Shown piece after piece: positions 8,692-17,688 of a stretch of 64,000 nucleotides of DNA; position 1 is the stretch's first letter; each line of letters begins with the position of its first letter. The notes under the pieces were generated by a model. It was not told where the DNA came from and ran no database searches. It saw only the letters and a list, made by a program, of their open reading frames with translations. Location: contig NZ_BMDS01000004.1 of the NCBI RefSeq assembly GCF_014635905.1, positions 177,388 through 241,387 of the forward strand. Reading direction: 5' to 3'. The translations under genes and the position numbers were made by a program. The DNA is from Limosilactobacillus caviae. GTDB taxonomy: Bacteria > Bacillota > Bacilli > Lactobacillales > Lactobacillaceae.

Positions 8692-9243
8692 ATGACTCTC
8701 TTATTAATTTTTTGTTTATTAGTTATGTATAGTTTCATCAAAGGGACCTTTCAACTTGAACCCGTAACTAAGACTAGTTTCATTATTATTCCGATTTATG
8801 CTGTTATAATGACGATAATCTCGATGTTTACTGAATCAAACGAATGGCACTTATCTGTTACGATTATCTTAATTCTGATTGGAATTATGCTAGGCTGGTT
8901 TCAGACTTTCAGTGTCCGCGTTGTTAAAACCGCCGCGAAGGATAAGTATGGTAACCATATTTTCAAGTATTGCCGGGGATGGGCTTATTTGTATGGCTTT
9001 GGACTTGTTTTTGTTGTTGAAATTGCTACCAATTATTTATTAGGATTAAAAGTTACTTTTAAAAGTGTTTTATTTGAACTCTTAAATGAGGTATTGCGGG
9101 AACGGTTTAAATTCTTGCCTGATAACGGATGGATAATTTGGCTATTGCTTGCTGTAACGACGAGTGTATATACAATGATCCTTGTTCGTCGTTATCCCTG
9201 TATCAAAGAAGCACTGTATTGGAAAAAATATAAAAAAGAATAA
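8692..9243 (+). CDS. hypothetical membrane protein (183 aa)
   Basis: Strong ribosome site AGGAGGG before ATG 8692. Four to five hydrophobic helices (near residues 1-17, 27-45, 53-72, 98-117 and 146-165) separated by short charged loops, one reading KTAAKDKYGNHIFKYCRGWAYL, and a lysine-rich C-terminus. The layout loosely recalls CcdC-like (DUF1453) proteins, but I cannot confirm this. It stands alone, with its own promoter upstream and a hairpin terminator downstream. Confidence 0.6.
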   Translation: MTLLLIFCLLVMYSFIKGTFQLEPVTKTSFIIIPIYAVIMTIISMFTESNEWHLSVTIILILIGIMLGWFQTFSVRVVKTAAKDKYGNHIFKYCRGWAYLYGFGLVFVVEIATNYLLGLKVTFKSVLFELLNEVLRERFKFLPDNGWIIWLLLAVTTSVYTMILVRRYPCIKEALYWKKYKKE

Positions 9244-9261
9244 TTATAAGCAAATAAAAAG

Positions 9262-9299
9262 CGCCTAGTTATAGATGGTATTTACCACATGACTAGGCG
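9262..9299. terminator. bidirectional terminator between convergent genes
   Basis: CGCCTAGT / ACTAGGCG stem, preceded by AATAAAAAG and followed by ATTATTTT, between the membrane protein gene and the convergent BI-1 gene. Confidence 0.7.
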
Positions 9300-9305
9300 A
9301 TTATT

Positions 9306-10013
9306 TTAACGTTCGCTATCAGAACCAAAGATATCTAAGAAGCTAACAAAAAGATTAATAAAGTCGAGATATAATTGCAAAGCACCTAGAACCGCGAGAC
9401 CGTTAGAAGATATCTGACCGTCACATTCAAGGTAGATGTTTTTCATTCGCTGAGCATCCCAGGCTGTTAATGCGGTGAAAATAATTACTGCAATTATTGA
9501 TAAAATATAACTAATCATCGGACTTTGAACGAAGAAGTTGACAAGCAATGCGATAATTAAACCAATTAAAGCAGCACTGGCATATGAACCTATTCTTGTA
9601 AAGTCACGGTGAGAGAAGGTGCCGATTATTGCCATCGTTAAGAATACGCCGGCAGATGAAACAAATGCAGTAGCAATATCTGTTCCGGCATAAGCTCCTG
9701 CAATAAATGCAAACGAAATTCCATAGATAATTGCGGTAAGAATAAGTAAGAAGAAACAAAGTCCTGGACTCCGTGTAGCGTTAAAACTAATTCCAAAAGT
9801 TAGAATAATAGGCAGGAGGATAATTAACCAAATCCCCCAGCGATTATTAACCATAAATGCAGTGAATTGTTTAGCAAAAACATTCATTACAAGCCAAGCG
9901 GTTAGTGCTGAAAGTAGTACCGCCAGGGTCATTAAACCATACATCTTTGTTAAAAACCGGTTTAAGCCTGTAATATCAGCAACGTTTCTACGATTAGGTG
10001 AGAAATCATCCAT
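9306..10013 (-). CDS. Bax inhibitor-1 (BI-1/TMBIM, YbhL-like) membrane protein
   Basis: 235 residues, start at 10013 behind AAAGGAG. A polar N-terminus (DDFSPNRRNVADITGLNRFLTKMYGLM) leads into seven hydrophobic helices that fill the rest, ending with ALQLYLDFINLFVSFLDIFGSDSER. The C-terminal ALxLYLDxINLFxxLL text and the preceding ALTAWDAQRMKNIY are the hallmark of bacterial BI-1 homologues, proposed to be pH-gated calcium leak channels. The physiological role in lactobacilli is not settled. Single-gene unit. Confidence 0.93.
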   Translation of the reverse strand: MDDFSPNRRNVADITGLNRFLTKMYGLMTLAVLLSALTAWLVMNVFAKQFTAFMVNNRWGIWLIILLPIILTFGISFNATRSPGLCFFLLILTAIIYGISFAFIAGAYAGTDIATAFVSSAGVFLTMAIIGTFSHRDFTRIGSYASAALIGLIIALLVNFFVQSPMISYILSIIAVIIFTALTAWDAQRMKNIYLECDGQISSNGLAVLGALQLYLDFINLFVSFLDIFGSDSER

Positions 10014-10124
10014 AATTAAGCGCTCCTTTCCATAGTAACTAGTTGCCTACCTTTATTATATTCCATAACTTTAATAATAAAATTAATTTGCAATAAATTA
10101 GCAATGACGGCTTCTATGAAAAAC

Positions 10125-10155
10125 TTGTAGCACTTGTTATTATTCTTTATTATAA
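10125..10155 (+). promoter_or_regulatory. candidate promoter for the methyltransferase-like gene
   Basis: TTGTAG, 19-bp spacer, TATAAT. The ~110 bases between this and the gene hold an AAGGGGG site followed by ATG TAG at 10182, so a leader peptide is not evident. Confidence 0.4.
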
Positions 10156-10265
10156 TTAGCAAAAACAAGGGGGCTTTTTGTAATGTAGTGGCATGATGAG
10201 CAATTTAGGGAATTAATAGTTGATAATTCATCATTCACTAACTTCAAGTAAAGAGGTGACTAACA

Positions 10266-10574
10266 ACGACTAAAATAGATGAACAGTTTGTTCACGCGGT
10301 TTTGAATATTGTTGATATAATTCCGAATGGTCGCGTGGCTACTTATGGACAAATTGCACGGATAATTGGTCGTCCTCGTAATGCCCGTTTAGTAGGGAAA
10401 GTCCTTGGTAAATTTGGCGGTCGCGGGCACCATCCTTGTCATCGGGTTGTCACTGCTAATGGGCGCTTGGTTCCGGGATGGTTTGACCAGCGTCCAATGT
10501 TACTAGCAGAAGGTATTCCATTTAAAGACGAAAATCATGTTGATATAAAACGTTGTTACTGGAGAGGAATATAA
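10266..10574 (+). CDS. small methylated-DNA--cysteine methyltransferase/alkyltransferase-like protein, non-ATG start
   Basis: About 102 residues. The core NGRVATYGQIARIIGRPRNAR, GKFGG and HHPCHRVV (PCHR, with the acceptor Cys present) plus NGRLVPGW is the DNA-binding and active-site domain of O6-alkylguanine repair proteins. Family members begin with a helix like DEQFVHAVLNIVD, which is encoded here but has no ATG or GTG in frame. AGAGGTG at 10252-10258 points to ACG 10266 as the start (TKIDEQFVHAV), perhaps a mutated ATG. ATA 10275 or TTG 10302 are alternatives; TTG would drop most of the first helix. Lacks the N-terminal domain of full-length Ogt, as do the alkyltransferase-like proteins. 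Confidence 0.75.
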   Translation, partial: TTKIDEQFVHAVLNIVDIIPNGRVATYGQIARIIGRPRNARLVGKVLGKFGGRGHHPCHRVVTANGRLVPGWFDQRPMLLAEGIPFKDENHVDIKRCYWRGI

Positions 10575-10602
10575 TTTCCTGGGAAATAAGATGGAGAAGG
10601 TA

Positions 10603-11619
10603 ATGAAAAACGATCAAATAGGATCAGTTGATTATATGAGATCACTAATAAATAGCGGGTTAACTGCTCGTGATCAATTAGACTTAATCCTTAATCACCA
10701 CCTGAATGCTGAAATTGATGAGAATCGCTTCCTGCAGTTATTAAGTAAGAAATATCAGTTAGCACCACAATTAGCGCCAATTAGTTACTTTTATCCTTAT
10801 TTCCGTGACTTAGTGGTAGATGCTTATGACTCTCCTGAGGGACTGTCAACTGATTTATTGGGGAGAAAAATTCACCTATTTCGTAGCTATCTTGACCGGC
10901 AAAATATTGCTTATATTCGTAATTATCATAGCCCGCGACTTGATTCTAATGCGAATGACCTTCAGCGATTACTTTGCTATTTGCATGATAACCACTTAAG
11001 AGCTGATTTTAATACAGGGGCAAACTTTCATAACCGTTATCATCAGTCATTTACTTATCCTCACAACATGAAAATTCAGTTATTTCGTAATTCAATTCGT
11101 TATAAAAAGAACCCGGCAAGAATGATTGAATTTATTATTGATATCGACAGTGGCAGTTTTGTTAGTCAATGGAATATTTATCGTCAGACTGCCACCGGGC
11201 TAATTGATACTAATCCTGATCATTATTCACTTAACCAGTTGCAACAGGTTGCTAATACTGAATCCTTTAATTATGGTATTCCCTACGGCGGACGATTGGT
11301 TGTTGGGAAATATCGTCATACGCACCAGTACCTGGATGTTAATCAACCGTTAAATAGCAAAGTTCGTCGTGTAGCAAAGGATTATTGGCGATTTCCTCAT
11401 GACTATGACCATAATGGTAACTATGCTGACTTGATTAAAAGACCGCAAGACATCATTGCTTGGCGTAAGGTCCCTAAAAATCAACGGTATTCGATCTATA
11501 TGAATTATGTTGAGTATTTGAAAGAACAACGTTTAAAAAATAAGGGGATTAATTCTTATTTTTCAGCTACTCCAAAATATCATCAATTCTGTGCTCATTG
11601 GAAAGCGGGGTTGCTATAA
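10603..11619 (+). CDS. DUF3114-like protein of unknown function
   Basis: 338 residues from ATG 10603, preferred over in-frame ATG 10591 because GGAG lies 6 bases before it. A cytosolic, Tyr/His/Asn-rich protein with no signal or membrane helix. Recognisable stretches are RMIEFIIDIDSGSFVSQWNIYR near residue 170 and a late HDYDHNGNYADLIKRPQDI segment. I tentatively match it to DUF3114, found in streptococci and lactobacilli; the function is unknown. Follows the methyltransferase-like gene closely and probably shares its transcript; a near-palindrome (ATTTCCTGGGAAAT) lies between them. Confidence 0.6.
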   Translation: MKNDQIGSVDYMRSLINSGLTARDQLDLILNHHLNAEIDENRFLQLLSKKYQLAPQLAPISYFYPYFRDLVVDAYDSPEGLSTDLLGRKIHLFRSYLDRQNIAYIRNYHSPRLDSNANDLQRLLCYLHDNHLRADFNTGANFHNRYHQSFTYPHNMKIQLFRNSIRYKKNPARMIEFIIDIDSGSFVSQWNIYRQTATGLIDTNPDHYSLNQLQQVANTESFNYGIPYGGRLVVGKYRHTHQYLDVNQPLNSKVRRVAKDYWRFPHDYDHNGNYADLIKRPQDIIAWRKVPKNQRYSIYMNYVEYLKEQRLKNKGINSYFSATPKYHQFCAHWKAGLL

Positions 11620-11644
11620 TGGTAACTAAAGGGAGAGCGATATT

Positions 11645-12838
11645 ATGAATAATGAGCTTCAAATAGCATTGATGAAGAAATTGGATGAACATGAGGATGA
11701 AATTATCAAGATTCGGCGCTATTTGCATGCACATCCAGAAACTTCCTTTCACGAAAAGAATACAGCGCGATATATTAAAGAATTTTATCGGCACTTGGAC
11801 TGTGATTTACGAGACTGTGGTGATGGCTATGGAATTCTTGTTGATATCCACGGTGCGCGCCCTGGTAAGTGTTTGGCTTTGCGTGCCGACTTTGATGCAT
11901 TAGCAATTCAAGAGGATAACAACCTGCCATTTAGATCACAAAATCCTGGAGTAATGCATGCTTGTGGTCATGACGGTCATACAGCATATATGATGGTTTT
12001 GGCTAAGTGTTTGATTGAATTAAAAGAAATGCTAAACGGAACTGTGCGGATTATCCATCAACCAGCAGAGGAAGTTTCGCCAGGCGGTGCATTATCAATG
12101 ATTCAAGATGGTGCATTAGATGGCGTTGATAATGTTGTCGGTATCCATGTGATGAGTACGATGCCAACAGGAATAATTCAGCTTCATCCAGGGCCAACCC
12201 AAACCGGGCGCGCTAATTTTGATTTGACTTTTGTAGGTAAGGGCGGTCATGCATCAATGCCGCAACTAAGCCATGATGCAATTGTAGCAGGAAGCTATTT
12301 CGTTACTACCGTTCAAACTGTAGTGTCGCGACGACTAAACCCATTTGATGTTGGCAGTGTTACAATTGGTTCCTTTGACGGCGCTGGATCATATAACGCA
12401 ATTAAAGAAAGCGTCAGTTTAAAAGGTGACGTTAGGATTATGGATGAAAAAACACGGGGGATTATTAAGTCATCAATTCAAAAAGTTATTAAGGGGATTG
12501 ATGATTCCTTTGACGTTCATAGTAAATTAAAGTACGATGATAATTATCCGGTTTTGGACAATAGTCGGTCCTTTACAGCTGAAATTGAAAAATGGCTTAA
12601 AGAAGCGAAACTGCCACGAGTAACGGCAATCAAAGATAGTGGTTTTGTAAATGCATCAGAAGACTTTTCTTATTTTGCCCAGGTTGTTCCGAGCTGCTTC
12701 TTTTATGTGGGCTGTCAGCCGGCTGATGGTGGTAGCTATCCCCATCACAGTCCAGAATTTATGCTGAATGAAAAATCACTTTTAATTTGCGCTAAGGCAA
12801 TGGGGACAGTAGTAACAAATTATTTTGCCCTTCGTTAA
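11645..12838 (+). CDS. M20D-family metallo-amidohydrolase (N-acyl-amino acid hydrolase type)
   Basis: 397 residues after GGGAGAG. Metal-site motifs are in order: RRYLHAHPETSFHE near residue 25, MHACGHDGHTAY near 105 (the Cys-His-Asp-His cluster), HQPAEEVSPGGA near 140, then the dimerisation insert with VGKGGHASMPQLSHDA near 200, and HHSPEFMLNEKSL at the C-terminus. This is the pattern of aminoacylase/IAA-amino acid hydrolase/HipO enzymes, which free amino acids from N-acyl conjugates. The natural substrate cannot be told. Cytosolic; starts 25 bases after the previous gene and is probably co-transcribed with it. Confidence 0.9.
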   Translation: MNNELQIALMKKLDEHEDEIIKIRRYLHAHPETSFHEKNTARYIKEFYRHLDCDLRDCGDGYGILVDIHGARPGKCLALRADFDALAIQEDNNLPFRSQNPGVMHACGHDGHTAYMMVLAKCLIELKEMLNGTVRIIHQPAEEVSPGGALSMIQDGALDGVDNVVGIHVMSTMPTGIIQLHPGPTQTGRANFDLTFVGKGGHASMPQLSHDAIVAGSYFVTTVQTVVSRRLNPFDVGSVTIGSFDGAGSYNAIKESVSLKGDVRIMDEKTRGIIKSSIQKVIKGIDDSFDVHSKLKYDDNYPVLDNSRSFTAEIEKWLKEAKLPRVTAIKDSGFVNASEDFSYFAQVVPSCFFYVGCQPADGGSYPHHSPEFMLNEKSLLICAKAMGTVVTNYFALR

Positions 12839-12970
12839 CAAAAACTAAACATTCTTTGATATATGTTAAAGTGATTATCTGGATAAAATAATTAAGTAAT
12901 TATTGTCTATTATGTTTCAAAAGTGTTATGGTTGATTTTGAATAAAATGAATGATTGGAGGGATTCTTGG

Positions 12971-14494
12971 ATGGGAACCGATTATGATCAACTTAAAGCA
13001 GCTTTAAAACAGCCGTCATTAAATGCCAAACTCTTTTCTTCAAAGTTTGGTTTAGAGGCAAAGAAGCACCGAATCTTGACTAATGGGCGGGCAAGTCGTT
13101 ATCCATATCCTGAAAATCTGCGTTCACGGCAATATAATATTTATTTGAACTCAGGCTTTACAGATGACATGATGGATTTTGAAACTGCGCCAGTTGTCGG
13201 AGCCAAGAATGCAGTACGTCAGTTAAAAATGCTAGAGCAGATTGCAATTTCAAATTTACGAAGCGACGAACGATTATGGCCGCTAAGCATGGCACCAGGC
13301 CCAACTTATCAGCATGATTTGGAATATTTACAAACTGCTTTCACTAAAACATGGGATCAGCAGACTCATGATTATTTAGGTAAAAAATATGGTATTGTTC
13401 AAGAAATTTTAGGAGACGTTCATGTTAACTTTGGCTTAGATGATGAGCTAATCAACGAACTTTACCAGCGCTTTTATGTGGAGCAGTATCCTAATCGCAT
13501 TGACTTTCAAAATCACCTATACTTCAAATTGGCACAAAACTTTTACCTTTACCAATGGTTGTTTACGTACTTATATGGGGCAAGCCCGGTTTCAATGGAT
13601 ATGCCGCACAGTATTCCTGAAGACCTGCAGTTGCCTGTTCGGAGTTTGCGTTGCAGTGACTATGGGGATGACAATTTTGCTGATGAACAGGTTACCTATG
13701 CTTCATATGATCAGCATTTTGCAGAACTAAAACAGTTCATGAATGATGGGACCTATTATAGTATGAAGGAATTCTTTGGCCCGGTTCGTTTACGACGTCA
13801 TAATACACGGAATATCGATGATGCTTTGCGTGAGGGAATTAACTATCTTGAATTTCGTAACTTCGACCTTGATCCCTTATCACGAACGGGAATTAGTGAT
13901 GATACGATTAATTTCCTTGAATTGCTGCTTTTAAATAGTATCATTTCACCATTACCGGATGATTTACCTGCAAGGCTGGCAGAAGTAAAGAAACGCAATA
14001 ATGAAGTGGCGTTGCAAAAGCCGAAAGATCAACTGCCATGGATGCATGAAGCTGCGATAAAATTAATTGCAGAATTACAAAATTTCATTATTGAATTTAA
14101 TGCGCCTCGTGAGTATCAGCTTGCTTTAAAATTTGTTCGTCGCCGTGTAGATGACCCGTCTTTAACAATCAGTGGCCAGTTGGCAGACCAACTTGATGAT
14201 GGAGATTTATTATCCTTTGGTTTGAAGATTGCAAATGACCGTTATACTAAAAATATTAACTTCCAGCATCCGCTACAAGCCATTAGCGATGCATACTCTG
14301 ATGATGTTCAACGGCTGGTTAAAGCTGCAATTGAGTTAGGAGTTCAAGTAGATTTGCAGCCCGGTCAAGTGATCTTACATGTAGGTGATCATGAGGAAAG
14401 TTATGATGCACAGGCAGACTTTGATTTTTCAAGGGGCGCTCGTGATGTAATTATTAGTGATTTTCCAGAAGTTAAAGATTTTCAAGAAAAATAA
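12971..14494 (+). CDS. gshA: glutamate--cysteine ligase (gamma-glutamylcysteine synthetase)
   Basis: 507 residues. ATG 12971 is chosen because TGGAGGG ends about 8 bases before it and the product then starts like family members; upstream in-frame starts lack a site. The sequence KFGLEAKKHRILTNGRASRYPYPENL followed by FETAPVVGA and LWPLSMAPG is the GshA/GshAB ligase core (substrate and Mg-ATP binding); QNHLYFKLAQNFYLYQWLFTYLYGASPVS follows. The ATP-grasp glutathione synthetase domain of bifunctional GshF is absent, so the expected product is gamma-glutamylcysteine, as known for L. reuteri. Monocistronic, with a weak hairpin downstream. Confidence 0.9.
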   Translation: MGTDYDQLKAALKQPSLNAKLFSSKFGLEAKKHRILTNGRASRYPYPENLRSRQYNIYLNSGFTDDMMDFETAPVVGAKNAVRQLKMLEQIAISNLRSDERLWPLSMAPGPTYQHDLEYLQTAFTKTWDQQTHDYLGKKYGIVQEILGDVHVNFGLDDELINELYQRFYVEQYPNRIDFQNHLYFKLAQNFYLYQWLFTYLYGASPVSMDMPHSIPEDLQLPVRSLRCSDYGDDNFADEQVTYASYDQHFAELKQFMNDGTYYSMKEFFGPVRLRRHNTRNIDDALREGINYLEFRNFDLDPLSRTGISDDTINFLELLLLNSIISPLPDDLPARLAEVKKRNNEVALQKPKDQLPWMHEAAIKLIAELQNFIIEFNAPREYQLALKFVRRRVDDPSLTISGQLADQLDDGDLLSFGLKIANDRYTKNINFQHPLQAISDAYSDDVQRLVKAAIELGVQVDLQPGQVILHVGDHEESYDAQADFDFSRGARDVIISDFPEVKDFQEK

Positions 14495-14504
14495 TAATGT
14501 AAAA

Positions 14505-14540
14505 AGGTCCAGATTATTGATGATTCAATGCTCTGGACCT
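14505..14540 (+). terminator. hairpin, probable terminator after gshA
   Basis: AGGTCCAGA / TCTGGACCT stem with an 18-base loop. No clean T run follows, so efficiency is doubtful. Confidence 0.5.
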
Positions 14541-14598
14541 CATTAGCTAGAATTTTAATTTTAGATTATTACCCGGGAAATAGAAAGAAGATCTAAAG

Positions 14599-15522
14599 AT
14601 GAGAAAAATTGGAATCATTGGCCTTGGACACGTGGGACAAATGCTTGCCAATCAACTAGTCATGAATGGAAAAGTCGACGAACTAGTATTAATTGATGAA
14701 AAAGATCAATTGGCAGTTGCTATTCAAGCTGATTTAAATGATGCCCAAACAGTGCTTGCCGTACACACAAAGATAATCATTCAGGACTATGCTGCCTTGG
14801 CAGATGCAGATATTCTTATTACGGCCTTTGGTAACAGCGCCTTATTAAAGCAGCAACCAATGGCTGAACTGGAGACCAGCTATCGTCAGGCAAAAGAGAT
14901 CGGCAATAAGATTTTTAAAAGTGACTTTAGCGGGATCCTAATCAACTTAACAAACCCTAATGAAGCTATTACCGCCGTTCTCCAGCAGTCAGTTGGCTTA
15001 CCGCAAAAGCAAGTGATTGGGATTGGCACCGTAGTTGAAACATCCCGCCTTTATCGTGCAATTGCGGAGGCAGCAAATGTCGCGGCTGCGAATGTTACTG
15101 GCTTTGTTTATGGACAACATGACGGACACCAGGTATTTGCATGGTCAACAGTGCGGGTTAACGGACAGCCATTAACAGCTGCAATTAATGGCCACCATCT
15201 TGACCAAAGCCAGTTAAAGATTAAGGCTAATCTTAGTAATTGGTACACACTTGATGGTTTAGGCTATAATGTAAGTGCTGTGACAGCGTGGACATTACGG
15301 ATTGTAACGGCTATTTATGCTGATGAACAGTTGGCTTTACCAGTTGCAATTTATCAGCCGCAATATTCCACGTATATTAGTTTTCCCGCGTTAATCGGTC
15401 GTCAGGGAATAGGCAATTTGTTACTGTTGAAGCTTTATCCTTTAGAAGATGAGGAAATAAAAAGCGCCGCAGCAACAATCAAGCATCAATTAGATTCCCT
15501 AAAAAATATTGAAGGAGAATAA
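14599..15522 (+). CDS. L-2-hydroxyacid dehydrogenase of the lactate/malate family (L-hydroxyisocaproate type)
   Basis: 307 residues. N-terminal NAD site KIGIIGLGHVGQMLAN, then LINLTNPNEAIT (nicotinamide contact), GIGTVVETSRLYR (Arg of the substrate-orienting pair; canonical lactate dehydrogenase has LDTARFR) and YGQHDGHQ (catalytic His; canonical GEHGDS). These departures from lactate dehydrogenase resemble the L-2-hydroxyisocaproate dehydrogenases of lactobacilli, which reduce branched 2-oxo acids from amino-acid breakdown. Ends 3 bases before the LOG gene, whose ribosome site lies in its last codons, so the two are co-transcribed. Confidence 0.85.
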   Translation: MRKIGIIGLGHVGQMLANQLVMNGKVDELVLIDEKDQLAVAIQADLNDAQTVLAVHTKIIIQDYAALADADILITAFGNSALLKQQPMAELETSYRQAKEIGNKIFKSDFSGILINLTNPNEAITAVLQQSVGLPQKQVIGIGTVVETSRLYRAIAEAANVAAANVTGFVYGQHDGHQVFAWSTVRVNGQPLTAAINGHHLDQSQLKIKANLSNWYTLDGLGYNVSAVTAWTLRIVTAIYADEQLALPVAIYQPQYSTYISFPALIGRQGIGNLLLLKLYPLEDEEIKSAAATIKHQLDSLKNIEGE

Positions 15523-15525
15523 TTA

Positions 15526-16104
15526 ATGATCAAACGAATTGCAGTATATTGCGGAGCACGCGATGGAAATGATCCTGTGTTTAATCATGAAGCTCAACGT
15601 TTGGGTAAATGGTTAGTTAGCCATAACATCGAATTAGTTTATGGTGCCGGCGCCTTTGGCTTAATGGGGACTTTAGCACGAACCGTTTTACAAAATGGCG
15701 GAATGGTTCATGGGGTTATTACCTCAGAATTAGCTGAGCGTGGTGCTATTTATAATGAGTTGCCGGATGTAAGAATCGTCCCTAACATGGATATTAGGAA
15801 ACAAACGATGATGAGCCTTGCCGATGGATTACTGGCGTTTCCTGGTGGCTTTGGAACGCTTGAGGAGATTAGCGAAGCAGCTTCATGGACAACGGTTGGA
15901 GATAATAACAAACCAGTTACGTTTTATAACTTTAAAGGATTTTATGATCCGTTATTGGACTTGTTTAAGCAAATGAATAAGGCGGGTTTTGTTGAAGATT
16001 CTTATTTGAATAGTGTTTATTTTGGTGATCAATTTGACCAGATTTTAGCATTTATGCAGTCTTATAAGGCCCCTGCCCATCGGCAATATACTAAAAAAAT
16101 TTAA
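15526..16104 (+). CDS. LOG-family protein (putative nucleoside 5'-monophosphate phosphoribohydrolase)
   Basis: 192 residues; GAAGGAG overlaps the end of the upstream gene. Rossmann-like start RIAVYCGARDGNDP, then VYGAGAFGLMGTLA near residue 40, and the family signature FPGGFGTLEEI near 105 (canonical PGGxGTxxE). Members cleave the ribose-base bond of nucleoside monophosphates; plant LOG proteins make cytokinins, while the bacterial substrate is usually AMP-like. The link to a hydroxyacid dehydrogenase is positional only. Confidence 0.9.
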   Translation: MIKRIAVYCGARDGNDPVFNHEAQRLGKWLVSHNIELVYGAGAFGLMGTLARTVLQNGGMVHGVITSELAERGAIYNELPDVRIVPNMDIRKQTMMSLADGLLAFPGGFGTLEEISEAASWTTVGDNNKPVTFYNFKGFYDPLLDLFKQMNKAGFVEDSYLNSVYFGDQFDQILAFMQSYKAPAHRQYTKKI

Positions 16105-16114
16105 AAATAAAAAA

Positions 16115-16129
16115 CGCTGAATCACAGCG
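16115..16129 (-). terminator. terminator for the DUF4828 gene
   Basis: Read on the minus strand: CGCTG / CAGCG stem followed by TTTTTTATTTTTAAA. The T run is strong on this strand; on the plus strand it may also serve the LOG gene. Confidence 0.65.
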
Positions 16130-16135
16130 CCAACA

Positions 16136-16498
16136 TTATTTTAAGGGGTGAATGGTGTAAACTTGATCATCAGCTTCATCAGTTAGTGAAACTGGTCGTT
16201 GTTCATTTGCTCGGATAGTAATATGATAACCAAATCGATCAAGGAAAACTAACTTATCGGGCTTGATCTGTTGAACCGTTGCTGGAATGATTTGATTATC
16301 GATACCGAGCTTTAATTCAGGAGAGATTGTTATTTTATGAGAGCGATCTCGTTCTTTATCATAATATTGCCATGTGCCGGCATAAAAGATAGGCAACGAA
16401 ATCGTACTATTGCTTTTCTTTGCACGACTGAACCCTAAAGTACTAGTGAGTCCAGCCATTAGTCCCGCGCCGAAAAGTAACATTCCTTTTTTCCTCAT
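16136..16498 (-). CDS. DUF4828-like small exported or membrane-anchored protein
   Basis: 120 residues, start at 16498 behind TGAGGAGA. A basic start with a hydrophobic segment (KKGMLLFGAGLMAGLTSTLGF) suggests a signal anchor. The remainder has FYAGTWQYYDKERDRSHKITISPELKLGIDNQIIPATVQ, a short beta-rich domain that matches my memory of DUF4828 in lactobacilli. The function is unknown. Transcribed divergently from the following Gfo/Idh gene. Confidence 0.65.
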   Translation of the reverse strand: MRKKGMLLFGAGLMAGLTSTLGFSRAKKSNSTISLPIFYAGTWQYYDKERDRSHKITISPELKLGIDNQIIPATVQQIKPDKLVFLDRFGYHITIRANEQRPVSLTDEADDQVYTIHPLK

Positions 16499-16657
16499 AT
16501 TTTATCAGTCTCCTCAATTAAGTGATAAGTCATTTATAACATAACTAATTATACACACATTTCTATTATCAGAAGATTTCATTTCTGTTAAAAACGCGCA
16601 ATAATTGTTAAAATTAGATGTAACCAAAGAAATAATTGAAAAGGAAGAGTTGATTTT

Positions 16658-17677
16658 ATGCTAAAACTTGGCGTTATTGGAACACATATTATTACTGATC
16701 AGATGCTAGATGCAGCAAAGACGACTGGTAAGTACAAGTTAACAGCAGTTTATTCGCGGACATTACAACGGGCTGAAGAGTTTGGTAAGTCTTACGGTGC
16801 TACCGAGTTTTATGATGATCTTGACCGTTTCTTTGAAGACGGTGACTTTGAAGTAGTGTACGTTGCTTCACCAAATAGCCTGCACTATCAACAAGTACGA
16901 AAAGCAATCGAAAATGATAAATTTATTATTGTTGAAAAGCCGGCTTTTGTTAATCCGAGTGAATACAGTGCGATTGAATCTTTGCTTGCTGCCCATCCTA
17001 AGGCACGGTTGGTGGAAGCGGCTCGGCATATTCATACAAAGATCTACCAAGCTGCTTTGAAGAAAGTAGATGAGATGAAAGACCACCATGTTCAGGGTGC
17101 AACCTTGACTGTAATGAAGTATTCTTCACGTTATGACAAGGTCTTAGCTGGCGAAGAACCGTACCCGAATATTTTTACTCTTAAGTATGCGGGTGGAGCA
17201 TTGATGGACCTAGGAGTTTATGCTGTTTACGGTGCTGTAACGATTTATGGCGAACCTGAATCAGTTGTATACTTCCCAACCCTTGCTAAGACCGGGGTAG
17301 ATGCAAAAGGTGTTGCAATCCTTAATTATGATAAATTTACCGTTACATTAAACTTTGGGAAAACTGCCAACTCCCACCTTGATTCTGAAGTTTACGGATT
17401 AAAGGATACATTGGTATTTGATAGTATTTTTAATACTACTAAAGTAACTTACTATGATGCAGATCAAAATGCGCACCCAATTGAAGCACCAGTTGAAAAG
17501 AATTCAATGACTGATGAGATGAACGATTTTGCGGATCTTTTTAACAATCCTGACGATGAAGAAGAAATGAAGAAGTACAAGCACTGGTTAGAATTATCGA
17601 AGACTGTAAACTCAGTGATGTATTCCTTACGCCAGTCTGCCCAATTAGTTTTCCCCGCTGATAACGATCAAGAATAG
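16658..17677 (+). CDS. Gfo/Idh/MocA-family oxidoreductase
   Basis: 339 residues after AAAGGAAGAG. N-terminal Rossmann fold LKLGVIGTHIITDQMLDAA (the second Gly of the usual GxGxxA is replaced), VVYVASPNSLHYQQV near residue 70, and VEKPAFVNPSEY near 95 (the EKP catalytic motif). The C-terminal half has the usual substrate domain with KYAGGALMDLGVYAVYGAV. Such enzymes oxidise or reduce sugars or polyols with NAD(P). The substrate is unknown. Ends 11 bases before the helicase gene, so probably co-transcribed. Confidence 0.87.
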   Translation: MLKLGVIGTHIITDQMLDAAKTTGKYKLTAVYSRTLQRAEEFGKSYGATEFYDDLDRFFEDGDFEVVYVASPNSLHYQQVRKAIENDKFIIVEKPAFVNPSEYSAIESLLAAHPKARLVEAARHIHTKIYQAALKKVDEMKDHHVQGATLTVMKYSSRYDKVLAGEEPYPNIFTLKYAGGALMDLGVYAVYGAVTIYGEPESVVYFPTLAKTGVDAKGVAILNYDKFTVTLNFGKTANSHLDSEVYGLKDTLVFDSIFNTTKVTYYDADQNAHPIEAPVEKNSMTDEMNDFADLFNNPDDEEEMKKYKHWLELSKTVNSVMYSLRQSAQLVFPADNDQE

Positions 17678-17688
17678 GATGGTTTAAT

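Noticed and set aside
10182..10250. Possible short gene after AAGGGGG upstream of the methyltransferase-like gene
   Set aside because: The second codon is TAG and only about 22 codons follow; too little to call a gene or remnant.
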